Shown here one piece after another: positions 1 through 8,387 of a stretch of DNA of 36,518 nucleotides. Both the position numbers and the translations under genes were made by a program. Location of the stretch: contig PLSX01000223.1 of assembly GCA_003165315.1 (NCBI GenBank), forward strand, positions 1 through 36,518, given 5' to 3'. Below the pieces are notes generated by a model. The model searched no databases. It saw only the letters and a list, made by a program, of their open reading frames with translations, and was not told the origin of the DNA. Source of the stretch: Acidobacteriota bacterium (GTDB lineage Bacteria; Acidobacteriota; Terriglobia; UBA7540). How positions within the stretch are numbered: the first letter of the stretch is position 1; each line of letters begins with the position of its first letter.

Positions 1-692
1 ATTTGAAGTATACTGAATCGTTTCAATCCTGCCAACCCCTTTTTGCACTATCTTGCCTGCAGAAACATTTGTGCAGGCTGAACCCTCGTGCAATTTCTCC
101 CCTGACTTTGATCAGCGGTAATGCCGGAACTCCGATCCCGGGAAGAAATGGACCCCTTTCGCTCCATTCTCGCACCCCGCCCCTGATCTTTACTGGGCTA
201 TAGATGTGGTGTAAAGGCGGTGTTAGGCAGCGCGAGTTCGGGAAAATGCCCTCCCGGGACCATCCCGGACCAGTTTAAATTCGAAAATTCCCCCCATTCA
301 CTCTCCCGGAATTAACTCTCCCGCGAATTCGCCGATATATGCGGTGTGCCCGAAAGCTTCGTGGCACGCGATGAAGGCGTTATGGCCGCTGATGATTGCA
401 CTGCCCGGATGCGGGCGGAAACCCGGCATTCCGTTTGGCGCCGTGCCCCCATGGCCGCCGGCAAGTTGCCGGAAAGCCATGATGCTTTCCCATTCGGTTC
501 GCCTGCCCCAACCCCGGGACCGATTGCGAATGAGGATGTGTCTGCTGCCTTCGGATTGAGCGCAGTTTGCCCTCATTCACAAATCCCCGGGTTGACCCGG
601 GGCCCAACCTTGACCGCAGGCGACCACGCGAGGCCGCGCGGAGACAGCGGTTTCTACCACCATTTCCTGCCGGATTTATTTCGGAGGAAAAA
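1..692. other. Gene-poor leading region
   Basis: No open frame here has a convincing start, ribosome site or recognisable protein family; the overlapping frames on both strands at 298-732 look like chance openings in GC-rich DNA. One strong hairpin is visible at 585-602, with 7-bp arms CCCCGGG and CCCGGGG around a TTGA loop. It lies about 90 bases upstream of the first supported gene and could be a terminator or leader structure, but no T-run follows it. Confidence 0.5.
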
Positions 693-1103
693 ATGGCGAC
701 ACACCGACGCGCTTTTAATTTGGCTCTGGTAATTGGACTCTTCTTGGTTCCAACGGCACTGATGGGGGCCGACCCCGCGGTGATTCAGCCCCCTCCCCGC
801 ACGGCACATCATTTCCTGGATGCCCAAAATATAGGCCTGCTTTCCCTCAATGCCCTCATGATGGCGGCCGACCTTGCCACGACTCGTCGAGCCCTGCAAG
901 TGCCGGGTACTTACGAGGCAAATCCTTTAATGAAATCTCAGGGGACGGCGATCGCCTTGAAGGCCGGCACCATTGGGATGGGCGTGGGCATTGCTTATAT
1001 GCTTCACAAGAGCGGCCATCACAAAGCGGAGCGGATCATACCCTTATTTATGGGAGTGCCGTCCGCGATTGCCGCAGCTCATAATGCAGGTATTCACCCC
1101 TAG
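693..1103 (+). CDS. Small exported or membrane protein of unknown function
   Basis: The protein is 136 residues. An ATG further upstream (567) would add 42 arginine- and proline-rich residues, but the ATG at 693 has a clear GGAGG ribosome site (683-687) and is followed at once by a signal-peptide-like stretch (basic MATHRR, then hydrophobic residues about 8-24, possible cleavage after ALMGA). The mature part has three moderately hydrophobic stretches, about residues 45-62, 85-103 and 114-130, and a YEANPLM segment of the kind seen in small DUF5658-like membrane proteins. That family link is only a resemblance. It stands alone: the next 1 kb has no intact gene. Function unknown. Confidence 0.6.
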   Translation: MATHRRAFNLALVIGLFLVPTALMGADPAVIQPPPRTAHHFLDAQNIGLLSLNALMMAADLATTRRALQVPGTYEANPLMKSQGTAIALKAGTIGMGVGIAYMLHKSGHHKAERIIPLFMGVPSAIAAAHNAGIHP

Positions 1104-1200
1104 CAGGGTGCCCAGCGTAAGGAGTTGGGTTGCGTGGGTGGGGCTTGCCTCGCGATCATTGGGAGAAGCATGTCACTGTCCAGACTCCGGCGACGTCGGA

Positions 1201-1293
1201 GTTCTCGAGTGTGGCGATGTCTCCAATCTCCACTCGTACCACCGCGCCCGGCTGCAACCAGCGGGACGGAGTGCGAGCCATCCCCACTCCCGC
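1201..1293 (-). pseudogene. Remnant of a fumarylacetoacetate hydrolase family protein
   Basis: Read on the minus strand, this stretch encodes AGVGMARTPSRWLQPG followed by VVRVEI and IATLEN. This closely follows the C-terminal signature of FAH-family enzymes (typically a TGTPAGVGM segment, then PP-RFLKPGD-VEVEI-GIGTL-N). These enzymes act on 2-oxo-acid or acylpyruvate substrates in aromatic catabolism. The surrounding open frame (1156-1398) is only 80 codons, lacks the N-terminal domain and metal-binding acidic residues, and the TGTP segment before AGVGM is replaced by unrelated residues. It is best read as a decayed gene end. The family assignment rests on this one motif. Confidence 0.55.
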
Positions 1294-2126
1294 AATGGCT
1301 GTTTCCTGCCGATAGGAACTCGTAGCGACAATCTGGGGTACTTGGCGAGCTTTTTCCCCACCGGGAAGAATGTCATCAATAATTGTATTAACAAGCAACC
1401 TGGGCTCTGGGCTAGTATGATGAAGAAGCCGATGTCAGGTGCCAGGGGGTAGGGGTTTGACACGGCAGAAGGAGTTATGCGAAGTGCAACGCCAGGCAAT
1501 TCCATGGATTCCCTGGCGGGTCCCTCTCCTCTCGAGCGCCCTCGCTCACGCCCGTATGGAAGGTGCGCAGTTGCTGAGGGTGAATGCGTCCAGCTTCCGG
1601 CAAATCTGGCGGAAGACCGGTCGTTTGGAAAGATGAATTACGAGGCATATTGGGAAGATATCTGGCGAAAAACTTTGAGAGTCCAGTAAGTTATTGAAAA
1701 AAAGTATGTTACGAAAAAGCATGGGGCGGGTGATGGTCTACCACAAATGGCAAGTTATTGAAAGCCAGTCGGTTGCTGAGTTCTTAAGTAGTCTATCATT
1801 GAGTCAAAACACGTGGTGGAAAATGAAGGTATATTCCAATAAGTTGATGAAAATAAAGGAGCGGTTTGGGGCAATTCGAGCATAACCCATTATGTTCAAC
1901 AAAGTTTAGGGACTTATCATCACGAACCCGATAAATTATAGAAAAGAATAAAGGTTACGATTCTGAGACAATGAGTTACCGCGTGGGAAGGGTAAAGGCC
2001 AAAGGATTGAGGGGTGAGGGATGTGGGTATTTGTGAGTCCGGCTTATCGAGGTGACCCTTTAAAGGTTCGATGCCCCCACAACAAGGTGGCCATTTGACC
2101 CGATGATTCAATTCCCGATGATAGCG
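1294..2126. other. Long intergenic region with an AT-richer island
   Basis: No gene is supported. From about 1630 to 1970 the base composition becomes noticeably richer in A and T than in neighbouring DNA, and the short string AAGTTATTGAAA occurs twice (near 1687 and 1751). A 63-codon frame at 1694-1885 lies inside it, but it has no ribosome site and no recognisable family, so it is not called a gene. The island may be old horizontally acquired or decayed DNA. Confidence 0.4.
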
Positions 2127-2132
2127 TATAAT
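2127..2132 (+). promoter_or_regulatory. Possible sigma-70 -10 box for gatB
   Basis: TATAAT, a perfect -10 hexamer, lies 42 bases before the gatB ATG. No good -35 box sits at 16-18 bases; TTGACC (2095-2100) is too far (26 bases). This could be an activator-dependent promoter, or the match may be chance. Confidence 0.4.
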
Positions 2133-2173
2133 AGTTGGCTGGGCTGGCGAATCCGCAATAAGGGAATCTGCAC

Positions 2174-3634
2174 ATGACTGTTTCCACGGTGGCGCGAACG
2201 AAATATGAGGCGGTGATTGGCCTCGAGGTCCATTTACAGCTTCGGACCAACACAAAGATCTTCTGTTCCTGCTCGACGCATTTTGGCGACCCACCCAATT
2301 CCAATGTCTGTCCTGTTTGCCTGGGCTTGCCGGGCGCGCTCCCGGTGTTGAACCAGGCGGCCGTGACTATGGCGATGAAAGCGGCCCTTGCGCTGAATTG
2401 CGCCATCAATCCGCGCTCGCGCTTTGCCCGTAAGAACTACTTTTACCCCGACCTCCCCAAAGGTTATCAAATTTCCCAGTACGATGAACCTCTTGCAGAG
2501 CACGGATGGGTGGATATCGAGGTGGGAAAGACTCGCAAACGCATTGGCGTAACGCGCGTGCACATGGAAGAAGATGCGGGAAAGTCGCTCCACGAGGGCT
2601 TTCCGGATTCCGATCGCAAGTCTTATATCGATTTGAACCGTTCGGGAGTTCCGCTGATTGAAATTGTAAGTGAGCCCGATCTGCGCACGCCGGACGAGGC
2701 ATTCGAGTACCTGACGCGCCTGAAGACACTTCTGCTCTATCTCGATGTTTCCAACTGCAATATGGAGGAGGGCAGCCTGCGTTGCGACGCCAACGTCAGC
2801 GTGCGACCGGAGGGCGCCACCAAGTTCGGGACAAAGACGGAAGTGAAGAACCTCAACTCTTTCCGTTTTCTGCACAAGGCGCTGACCTACGAAATCGAAC
2901 GGCAGATTGAAATTGTGGATGGAGGCGGGACCATTCAACAGGAGACTCGCCTCTGGGACAGCAAGGAACAGCGCACCTACGGAATGCGCTCCAAGGAATT
3001 CGCCCATGACTATCGCTACTTTCCCGAGCCTGACCTGCTGCCCCTGGTGATTTCGGATGAATGGAAGGCGCAAGCGCGGCAGTCATTGCCGGAATTGCCG
3101 GATGCCCGCCGCCAGCGCTTTATTCAGGAGTATGCGCTTCCGGATTACGATGCTGGCCAATTGACCCTATCGAAACAGTTGGCAGATTATTTTGAGGATG
3201 TTGCGCAGGGAAGTGGCGAGCCCAAACTTGCCGCCAATTGGATGCTGAGCGAACTTCTTCACTTGCTGAAGGACGCCAATCGTGAGATTTCCGAGTCTCC
3301 GGTCTCAGCCGCCCATCTGGCTGAACTGCTGAAGATGATTGCCAAAGGATCGGTGTCTGGGAAGATGGCGAAAGACATCCTGGCGGAGATGTATTCCTCG
3401 GGGAAGACCGCCGGCGCCCTGGTAAGTGAAAAGGGGCTGGCGCAAATCACCGACGCAGACCAGATATCCAAAGTGGCGCGCGAGATTATTGCCGCGAATC
3501 CCAAGCAAGTGGAGCAGTACCGAAGCGGCAAGACGGCAACCATGGGCTGGTTTGTGGGACAGGTGATGAAGGCAACGCGCGGCCAGGCCAATCCCCAAAT
3601 GTTACAGGAGCTGTTGAAGAAGGAGTTGGGGTAG
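2174..3634 (+). CDS. gatB: Aspartyl/glutamyl-tRNA amidotransferase subunit B
   Basis: GatB is the kinase/transamidase subunit of GatCAB, which converts Glu-tRNA(Gln) and/or Asp-tRNA(Asn) to Gln-tRNA and Asn-tRNA using ammonia from GatA. The 486-residue length is normal. Near the N terminus are [13 protein letters not shown] and the cysteine-rich segment CSCS...[15 protein letters not shown] (the GatB zinc-knuckle region), then [42 protein letters not shown] and VKNLNSFRF, all hallmarks of the family. The C-terminal third is the helical tRNA-contact (YqeY-like) tail. gatA and gatC are not in the window. The ATG was chosen because the family sequence begins about ten residues later; the ribosome site (AAGGGAA) is modest. 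Confidence 0.97.
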   Translation: MTVSTVARTKYEAVIGLEVHLQLRTNTKIFCSCSTHFGDPPNSNVCPVCLGLPGALPVLNQAAVTMAMKAALALNCAINPRSRFARKNYFYPDLPKGYQISQYDEPLAEHGWVDIEVGKTRKRIGVTRVHMEEDAGKSLHEGFPDSDRKSYIDLNRSGVPLIEIVSEPDLRTPDEAFEYLTRLKTLLLYLDVSNCNMEEGSLRCDANVSVRPEGATKFGTKTEVKNLNSFRFLHKALTYEIERQIEIVDGGGTIQQETRLWDSKEQRTYGMRSKEFAHDYRYFPEPDLLPLVISDEWKAQARQSLPELPDARRQRFIQEYALPDYDAGQLTLSKQLADYFEDVAQGSGEPKLAANWMLSELLHLLKDANREISESPVSAAHLAELLKMIAKGSVSGKMAKDILAEMYSSGKTAGALVSEKGLAQITDADQISKVAREIIAANPKQVEQYRSGKTATMGWFVGQVMKATRGQANPQMLQELLKKELG

Positions 3635-3649
3635 GAAGGTGGCAGTCCT

Positions 3650-3676
3650 CAGTCCGCCGTCGTCACTGGCGGACTG
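3650..3676 (+). terminator. Hairpin after gatB
   Basis: A perfect 9-bp inverted repeat (CAGTCCGCC / GGCGGACTG, 9-base loop) begins 15 bases after the gatB stop. No T-run follows, so it is either a weak terminator or an mRNA 3'-end stabiliser. Confidence 0.45.
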
Positions 3677-3826
3677 GCGCTTGGGACGAATTCCTAAAAG
3701 TGAAGCTTGCGTTCGAACATCAACCATCGATCCGTGAGGCTCATTTTTCGACCAAGGTAATGGATAACTGAAGGCTGCTGACTGAAAACTAAAGACTGAC
3801 AACGGACAGAATCAAAGGAGTGAACC

Positions 3827-4285
3827 ATGCTCAAGGTAGGTGACCAAGCGCCGGCTTTCACCTTGTCGGACGACTCCGGCGGGAAAACCTCGCTGGACTC
3901 TTTTAAGGGCAGAACGCTTGTCCTTTTCTTTTTTCCTAAGGCAGATACCCCCGGTTGAACGAGCGAGGCGAACCAGTTCCGTGATGCCAAAAAAGAACTG
4001 GACAAGCTTGGGGCAATTGTTTTGGGTGTAAGTGGAGATGCCGTAAAACAATTGCAAAAGTTCCGCGACAAGTACAAATTGAATTTCCCCCTCGCGAGTG
4101 ACACTACTCATTCCATGCTGGAAAAGTACGGGGTCTGGCAGGAGAAGAACCTCTACGGGCAGAAGTCCATGGGGATTGTGCGGACTACCTTCATTATTGA
4201 TCCGGCAGGGAAGATCCGGAATATCTTCCCCAAGGTGAAAGTGGAAGGCCACTCGCGGGAAATTCTAGACGCGCTCAAGTCCTGA
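3827..4285 (+). CDS. bcp: Bcp-type peroxiredoxin, probable selenoprotein (in-frame TGA = Sec44)
   Basis: Thiol peroxidase of the Bcp/PrxQ class, which reduces hydrogen peroxide and organic hydroperoxides in the cytoplasm. Translation from the ATG at 3827 (AGGAG at 3816-3820, 6 bases upstream) gives a 152-residue protein in one unbroken frame except for TGA at 3956-3958. That codon falls exactly on the peroxidatic residue: PKADTPG-U-T replaces the family motif PKADTPGCT. Homology continues in the same frame (NQFRDAKKEL, GAIVLGVSGD, FPLASDTTHSMLEKYGVW, RTTFIIDPAGKIR), and total length matches Bcp (about 155). The Bcp resolving Cys five residues later is absent (TSEAN), so it would act as a 1-Sec enzyme. 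A hairpin fitting a bacterial SECIS follows the TGA. The true stop is also TGA (4283-4285). Automated callers would split or drop this gene. The alternative is a nonsense mutation or a single-base error. Confidence 0.85.
3973..4001 (+). promoter_or_regulatory. Candidate bacterial SECIS hairpin
   Basis: Fifteen bases after the in-frame TGA, CCAGTTC (3973-3979) pairs perfectly with GAACTGG (3995-4001) around a 15-base loop starting C-G-T-G. Bacterial SECIS elements lie in the coding region just after the UGA, with the apical loop roughly 16-37 bases downstream and a G (often GU) at the first loop positions. Here the loop starts 21 bases after the UGA and has GU at its second and third positions. 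The loop is slightly larger than usual. It would recruit SelB with Sec-tRNA. Because it also encodes ordinary Bcp residues, chance pairing is possible. Confidence 0.6.
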
Positions 4286-4303
4286 TGGGGTTGGCTGGTC
4301 GGT

Positions 4304-5860
4304 TTAAGTTGAACGGCCCAGGCGGGCTGGAGCGACAGACGGGCTGCGCATATATCCCCGCACCGGGTGGTGGCAGTAAACCGCGTGAATGATTCCTGCT
4401 TTCAGGTGGGGAATCTTGACATCTTCTTCCGCCCACCCTTCCGGCTTTACGCGTTCCTCAAAGGGTTTGATGGCGTCCGCGGACCGCTCCAGAATGTCGG
4501 TTTGGAACTGCCGGTAGGCGTCTTTCCCCAAGGTTACCACTGTATGCAAATGGGGAAACAGTTTCAATTCTTCGCGCAAATAGCCGGCGCAATAAGTGAG
4601 GGCCTTCTCCGGAATTTGCTCGGCTTGCACGTGGCAGCGCATGGCGTCGGTCAGGGCGAACGACTTCTTGAAGTTCTGAAAGCTTTCCACCCCCAACAAG
4701 GTGTATAGCGCGGTAACGAAACTGCTCGGTCGATCGGGATGCTTATAGAAGTATCGTTCGGGATTCATCGATGAATCCCGCCCAATCACCAAAATCCGCA
4801 CGCTATTCAAATCGGGGTAATCGCGTTTAAGGTACTTGGCCAGAAATTCGCGTGGAGGGATCAATACGGAGGAAATGGCGGCGCAATCACGGCAGGCAGT
4901 GATTCTGCGGCACAGCGCCTCTGTCTCCAAGCCAGGCAGGCGCGCCCCGGAGTCGATAACCTGGCGGGCGGAGAAGGCCAATTGAAGCAGAGCATCCGGG
5001 CTTGCTCCTGGTGGCCCAAGAATCAGATTGTCAATCAAGCGTACAGAGCCAACCCTGGCTGCAATTAGTACTACCGTGCCAGCGGATACTCGCTCCACGG
5101 GGGCGAGTTGCACAGGATCGGCCAGCGCCAGGTAATCCAGTTCCACCAGCGGTTCCTTCTTTACCACCTCCAGCATGGCTTTCAGTAAATTCTGGGCATG
5201 ATCCTCCCCGGCATGGACGAGCTTTTCCCCGTGGCGGAGGCAATGTTGGAGGACGGCGGCCGCTTGGCGCGCTTCGCGGTTTAGCAGGGCATTGCGAGAA
5301 CTCATCGCCAGGCCATCGGCTTCACGCACGATGGGGCAGATTACCAGCCGCACACTAAGATTGAGGTCCTCCACCAGGCGGCGAATAATCTGCACCTGCT
5401 GAAAATCCTTCTGCCCAAAGTAGGCGATGTCAGGCTGCACAAGATTAAACAATTTCAGAACGATGGTGGTAACACCACGGAAATGGCCGGGCCGGGAAGC
5501 ACCTTCGAGGGCGCCCGAGAGCTTGCCGGGCTCCACATAGGTGTCAAACCCCTCCGGGTAAATCTCCTCCTGGCCGGGGGCAAAGACCACTTCAACGTTC
5601 AGGTCGCGCAGCGTGCTGGCATCCCTCTGGAGGTCGCGGGGATATTTGGCGAGATCCTCCGGGGAGCCAAACTGGGTGGGATTGACAAAAATGGAAACCA
5701 CGACGGCGTCGCATTGCTGCTTGGCCCGTCGAATCAGGCTCTGATGGCCCGAGTGCAATGCCCCCATGGTCGGAACCAATCCCAGCGTTCTGCCGCGCGT
5801 TCGGATTTCGCGCAGGTAGCTTTGGAGTTCCGGGACCGAGGTTATGAGACGAGTGTTCAT
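4304..5860 (-). CDS. panC: Pantothenate synthetase fused to a uracil-DNA-glycosylase-like domain
   Basis: Residues 1 to about 283 are a complete PanC, which joins pantoate and beta-alanine using ATP, the last step of pantothenate synthesis: PTMGALHSGH (30-39), IFVNPTQFG, YFGQKDFQQ (about 148) and SSRN (187-190) are all present, ending at the usual RLIDNLIL. PanC is normally about 280 residues, but this frame runs on without a stop to 518. The extra part (about 311-505) resembles the UDG superfamily of the iron-sulfur type: C317, C323 and C326, then VRILVIG, FALTDAMRCH (409), a cysteine at 424, LFPHLHTVVTLG and CHHP (496-499) near the end. The usual GEAPG catalytic loop reads IGRDSSMNP, so activity is uncertain. 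ATG at 5860 is preferred over a TTG ten codons upstream because PanC similarity begins there. It lies 96 bases downstream of panB, probably in the same operon. Confidence 0.9.
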   Translation of the reverse strand: MNTRLITSVPELQSYLREIRTRGRTLGLVPTMGALHSGHQSLIRRAKQQCDAVVVSIFVNPTQFGSPEDLAKYPRDLQRDASTLRDLNVEVVFAPGQEEIYPEGFDTYVEPGKLSGALEGASRPGHFRGVTTIVLKLFNLVQPDIAYFGQKDFQQVQIIRRLVEDLNLSVRLVICPIVREADGLAMSSRNALLNREARQAAAVLQHCLRHGEKLVHAGEDHAQNLLKAMLEVVKKEPLVELDYLALADPVQLAPVERVSAGTVVLIAARVGSVRLIDNLILGPPGASPDALLQLAFSARQVIDSGARLPGLETEALCRRITACRDCAAISSVLIPPREFLAKYLKRDYPDLNSVRILVIGRDSSMNPERYFYKHPDRPSSFVTALYTLLGVESFQNFKKSFALTDAMRCHVQAEQIPEKALTYCAGYLREELKLFPHLHTVVTLGKDAYRQFQTDILERSADAIKPFEERVKPEGWAEEDVKIPHLKAGIIHAVYCHHPVRGYMRSPSVAPARLGRST

Positions 5861-5956
5861 AGAAGAACAGTGGTTAGTGGGCAGTGGCAAGCGTACACCA
5901 AAATCATTGCGGCTACTCGCTACGCACTAACCACAAACCACTACCCGCTTCTCTTT

Positions 5957-6829
5957 TCATCCCGTGCGGGCAATTTCCCTTTCAAACTCTTGTCGCATGG
6001 CCGTGCTCCAATGATAGGACTCAACATCGCCGGGGTAGCGGGCTTCTCCAACATCGTCGCGGAAATTGGTCAAAGCCTGGTGGAGCACTTCGCGAACGTT
6101 CACGTAACTACGCACAAATTTGGCGGGGGGATTATAGCTGAGTCCGACGAGATCGTGAAACACCAGAATCTGTCCATCACAGTCGGGGCCGGCGCCAATT
6201 CCGATGGTGGGCATTCGCAAGCGGTGGGTGATTATGGCGGCGAGCTCGCGCGGGATGCCTTCCAGCACGATGGCAAACGCTCCGGCTTCCTCGAGGGCCT
6301 CGGCGTCAGCCAATAACTCGTTGGCGGTATCGAGCGATCTGCCCTGCACCCGATAGCCCCCTAGAGCGTGAACAGATTGTGGCGTCAAACCGATATGTCC
6401 CATCACGGGAATCTGCGCTTCCACCAGCTTCCTGACCAGGTCGGCGCGACTCCTTCCGCCTTCAAATTTCACTGCCTCCGCCCCGCCCTCCTTGATGAAA
6501 CGGATTGCGCTCTCCAATGCTTTTTCATTGTTGACGTGATAGGAGCCGAATGGCAAATCGACTACCAGCAGCGCCCGTCGAACGCCGCGGCGGACGGCCT
6601 TCAGGTGATGGAGCATTTCATCCACGGTTACAGGAACGGTGGAATCATAACCCAGCACGACTTGGGCCAGGGAGTCACCCACAAGAACCAATTCGATCCC
6701 AGCTTCATCCACCAGGCGGGCAGTAGGGTAGTCGTAGGCAGTCAGGCAGGTGATTTTTTCCCCGCGCAGTTTGCGATCGAGGATGGTGGGAACAGTAATT
6801 TTGCTCACGGCCGGAGAAATCGGGTCCAT
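5957..6829 (-). CDS. panB: 3-methyl-2-oxobutanoate hydroxymethyltransferase
   Basis: PanB transfers a hydroxymethyl group from 5,10-methylene-tetrahydrofolate to 2-oxoisovalerate, giving ketopantoate, the first committed step of pantothenate synthesis. The 290-residue length is typical. Visible family motifs are ITCLTAYDYPTARL, LVGDSLAQVVLGYDST (metal-binding Asp), VVDLPFGSY, AVKFEGG, PVMGHIGLTPQ and IGIGAGPDCDGQILVFHD. The ATG at 6829 has an AGGAG ribosome site 6 bases upstream; a TTG 11 codons earlier is less likely. It is followed by panC, so the two pantothenate genes are co-transcribed. The one-carbon donor links it functionally to the nearby folate gene folK. Confidence 0.96.
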   Translation of the reverse strand: MDPISPAVSKITVPTILDRKLRGEKITCLTAYDYPTARLVDEAGIELVLVGDSLAQVVLGYDSTVPVTVDEMLHHLKAVRRGVRRALLVVDLPFGSYHVNNEKALESAIRFIKEGGAEAVKFEGGRSRADLVRKLVEAQIPVMGHIGLTPQSVHALGGYRVQGRSLDTANELLADAEALEEAGAFAIVLEGIPRELAAIITHRLRMPTIGIGAGPDCDGQILVFHDLVGLSYNPPAKFVRSYVNVREVLHQALTNFRDDVGEARYPGDVESYHWSTAMRQEFEREIARTG

Positions 6830-6868
6830 GGCGTGCTCCTTGAAACAAGATTTTATTGTCAAAAGTTG

Positions 6869-6889
6869 AAAGTCACAAAATGTGGCTTT
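6869..6889 (-). other. Hairpin between the deoxynucleoside kinase gene and panB
   Basis: In RNA, 9-base arms pair across a 3-base loop (AAAGTCACA with TGTGGCTTT, one G-U pair). It lies in the 243-base gap between the kinase stop and the panB start, 40 bases upstream of the panB ATG. It could terminate the upstream transcript or shape the panB leader. Nothing else was recognised in 6890-7072. Confidence 0.35.
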
Positions 6890-7072
6890 CTGGTACCAAA
6901 CAAAAGGCCCCCTCCATCACAGCAGGTCATTCCGATGCTATGCGATTAGCATCCGGGGTCCGGGAGAACCACCACCCGCTTGTATAGAGAGGGTCTCTAA
7001 AATCCCGGGCTCATTCACGGGCGCGGGGCGGGAAACTCCGTGCCTCGATACGAGCGCCTTGTTGTACCCGTC

Positions 7073-7738
7073 TCAGTCCGCTGACGCGGATCCAAGCGGT
7101 AGGAAATATTGCGTGCCGGTGACGGGCTGGGTCAATCGCTTCAGAAGCTCCTGCAAGTCTTCGTTCCGGTCGACAAAATCGATCTCGGACGTTTCGATGA
7201 CCAGCAAATCACTGGACTTGTAATGAAAGAAAAAGTGCTCGTAGGCATTTACCACCGCTTCCAGGTAATCGTCGGAAATCCGCGGTTCAAACGGCACATT
7301 CTTCTTGGAAATTCGCTTCCTCAACGCTTCCGGTTTCGCCTGCAAGTATATCACCAAATCCGGGATGGGGACCTGCTCGGCAAACATCTCGTAATACTGA
7401 TCGTAAACTTTGAGCTCGGCATCGTTCAGATTGAGCGAGGCAAAAATTTTGTCTTTTTCAAAAATGTAGTCGCTGATAATTACCGCGTCCCTCTTGGCAG
7501 CGAAATCGAGAGCGTGCCACTGCTTGTACCGTTGGAGCAGAAAGTGGAGCTGGGCCTGCAAAGCTGCCCCCGGTTTCTCACGGTAGAAGGACTCAAGAAA
7601 AGGGTTCTCTTCGTCGTCGCGGATCCGCGTGGCATGCAGGCGGTCTGCAAGCAGGTCGGCGAGAGTTGTTTTCCCCACCCGAATAGGTCCCTCGATGGCG
7701 ATAAAGTGCAGAGGGTCGTGAGTGCGCAATTTTGGCAT
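7073..7738 (-). CDS. Deoxynucleoside kinase family protein
   Basis: Likely phosphorylates deoxynucleosides (salvage) with ATP; the exact substrate cannot be read from sequence. The family is supported by a P-loop GPIRVGKTT at residues 17-25, a DEENPFLESFY segment, LQRYKQWHAL, VIISDYIFEKDKIFA (DRS-like region), PDLVIYLQAKPEALRKRI and a lid-like RISKKNVPFEP. About 221 residues, normal for the family. Start uncertain: ATG at 7738 or GTG at 7756, neither with a good ribosome site. It follows folK by 69 bases and precedes panB, an order (folK-dNK-panB-panC) consistent with a cofactor and nucleotide operon. Confidence 0.85.
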   Translation of the reverse strand: MPKLRTHDPLHFIAIEGPIRVGKTTLADLLADRLHATRIRDDEENPFLESFYREKPGAALQAQLHFLLQRYKQWHALDFAAKRDAVIISDYIFEKDKIFASLNLNDAELKVYDQYYEMFAEQVPIPDLVIYLQAKPEALRKRISKKNVPFEPRISDDYLEAVVNAYEHFFFHYKSSDLLVIETSEIDFVDRNEDLQELLKRLTQPVTGTQYFLPLGSASAD

Positions 7739-7807
7739 ATATTGCTTACGGGACACGTTGCACGGTTCAGAAGACTTGTGTCCAACCTGTTCCCAATTCC
7801 CTTGTTT

Positions 7808-8359
7808 CTAGTCCCGTGTCCTGTCTTTATACCGAATCACCTGGCTCAAATCCGGTGCGTCCTGAAGCATCTCCGCCACAGTCCGCCTGCTGACCGGATG
7901 GCGCGCGGCCGGCGCCAGCTCCCGCAGGGGAATCAATACGAATCGCCTCGTACTCATGCGCTCGTGTGGAATGGTCAAAGCTGCAGTCCGGACCACCACA
8001 TTCTCATAGAGGAGGATATCAATGTCAATCGGTCTGGGACCTTTGTTGACTCCCGGCCGGCGCCCCAGGGTTCGCTCCACGGATTTAACCGCCTTCAGCA
8101 GTTGCATCGGCATCAAGGTTGTCGTTGCTTCCACGGCGCAGTTCAGGAACCAAGCTTGCGGAGCGAAATCCACAGGTTCGGTTTTGTAGATTGACGAGGT
8201 GCGTTGGACCTTCACCCCAATTTTGGTCAACTCATCCATGGCGCGCCGGAGGTTTGCCAGCCGGTCTCCCCGATTCGAACCCATTCCGAGGTAGATCAGT
8301 TTGCCTGTGTGTAGATCGCGCTGCGCTGGCGCTGTGTCGGGTTTTGTTTCAGGCGTCAT
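7808..8359 (-). CDS. folK: 2-amino-4-hydroxy-6-hydroxymethyldihydropteridine pyrophosphokinase
   Basis: HPPK transfers pyrophosphate from ATP to 6-hydroxymethyl-7,8-dihydropterin in folate synthesis. The family pattern is complete: YLGMGSNRGDRLANLRRAM, SSIYKTEPV, WFLNCAVEATTTL, GRRPGVNKGPRPIDIDILLYENVVV (the RWGPR-D-DILLY signature, here NKGPRPIDIDI) and IPHERMSTRRFVLIPL. From the ATG at 8359 the protein is 183 residues with a slightly extended N terminus; a TTG at 8395 would overlap the end of ruvB. The 28-base gap after ruvB suggests translation from the same message. Confidence 0.94.
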   Translation of the reverse strand: MTPETKPDTAPAQRDLHTGKLIYLGMGSNRGDRLANLRRAMDELTKIGVKVQRTSSIYKTEPVDFAPQAWFLNCAVEATTTLMPMQLLKAVKSVERTLGRRPGVNKGPRPIDIDILLYENVVVRTAALTIPHERMSTRRFVLIPLRELAPAARHPVSRRTVAEMLQDAPDLSQVIRYKDRTRD

Positions 8360-8387
8360 CAATGTCCCGGTATGCCGGAAGCGGAGC

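Noticed and set aside
2234-3073. A 279-codon minus-strand frame inside gatB
   Set aside because: It is the shadow of gatB codon bias; the translated sequence has no family features.
3840-4285. Reading the peroxiredoxin as two overlapping genes or a frameshifted pseudogene
   Set aside because: Both halves are in the same frame, and only the TGA at the catalytic position interrupts them, so no frameshift is needed.
7109-8194. A 361-codon open frame on the plus strand
   Set aside because: It runs antisense through the deoxynucleoside kinase and folK genes, whose protein motifs are clear; no ribosome site or recognisable family.
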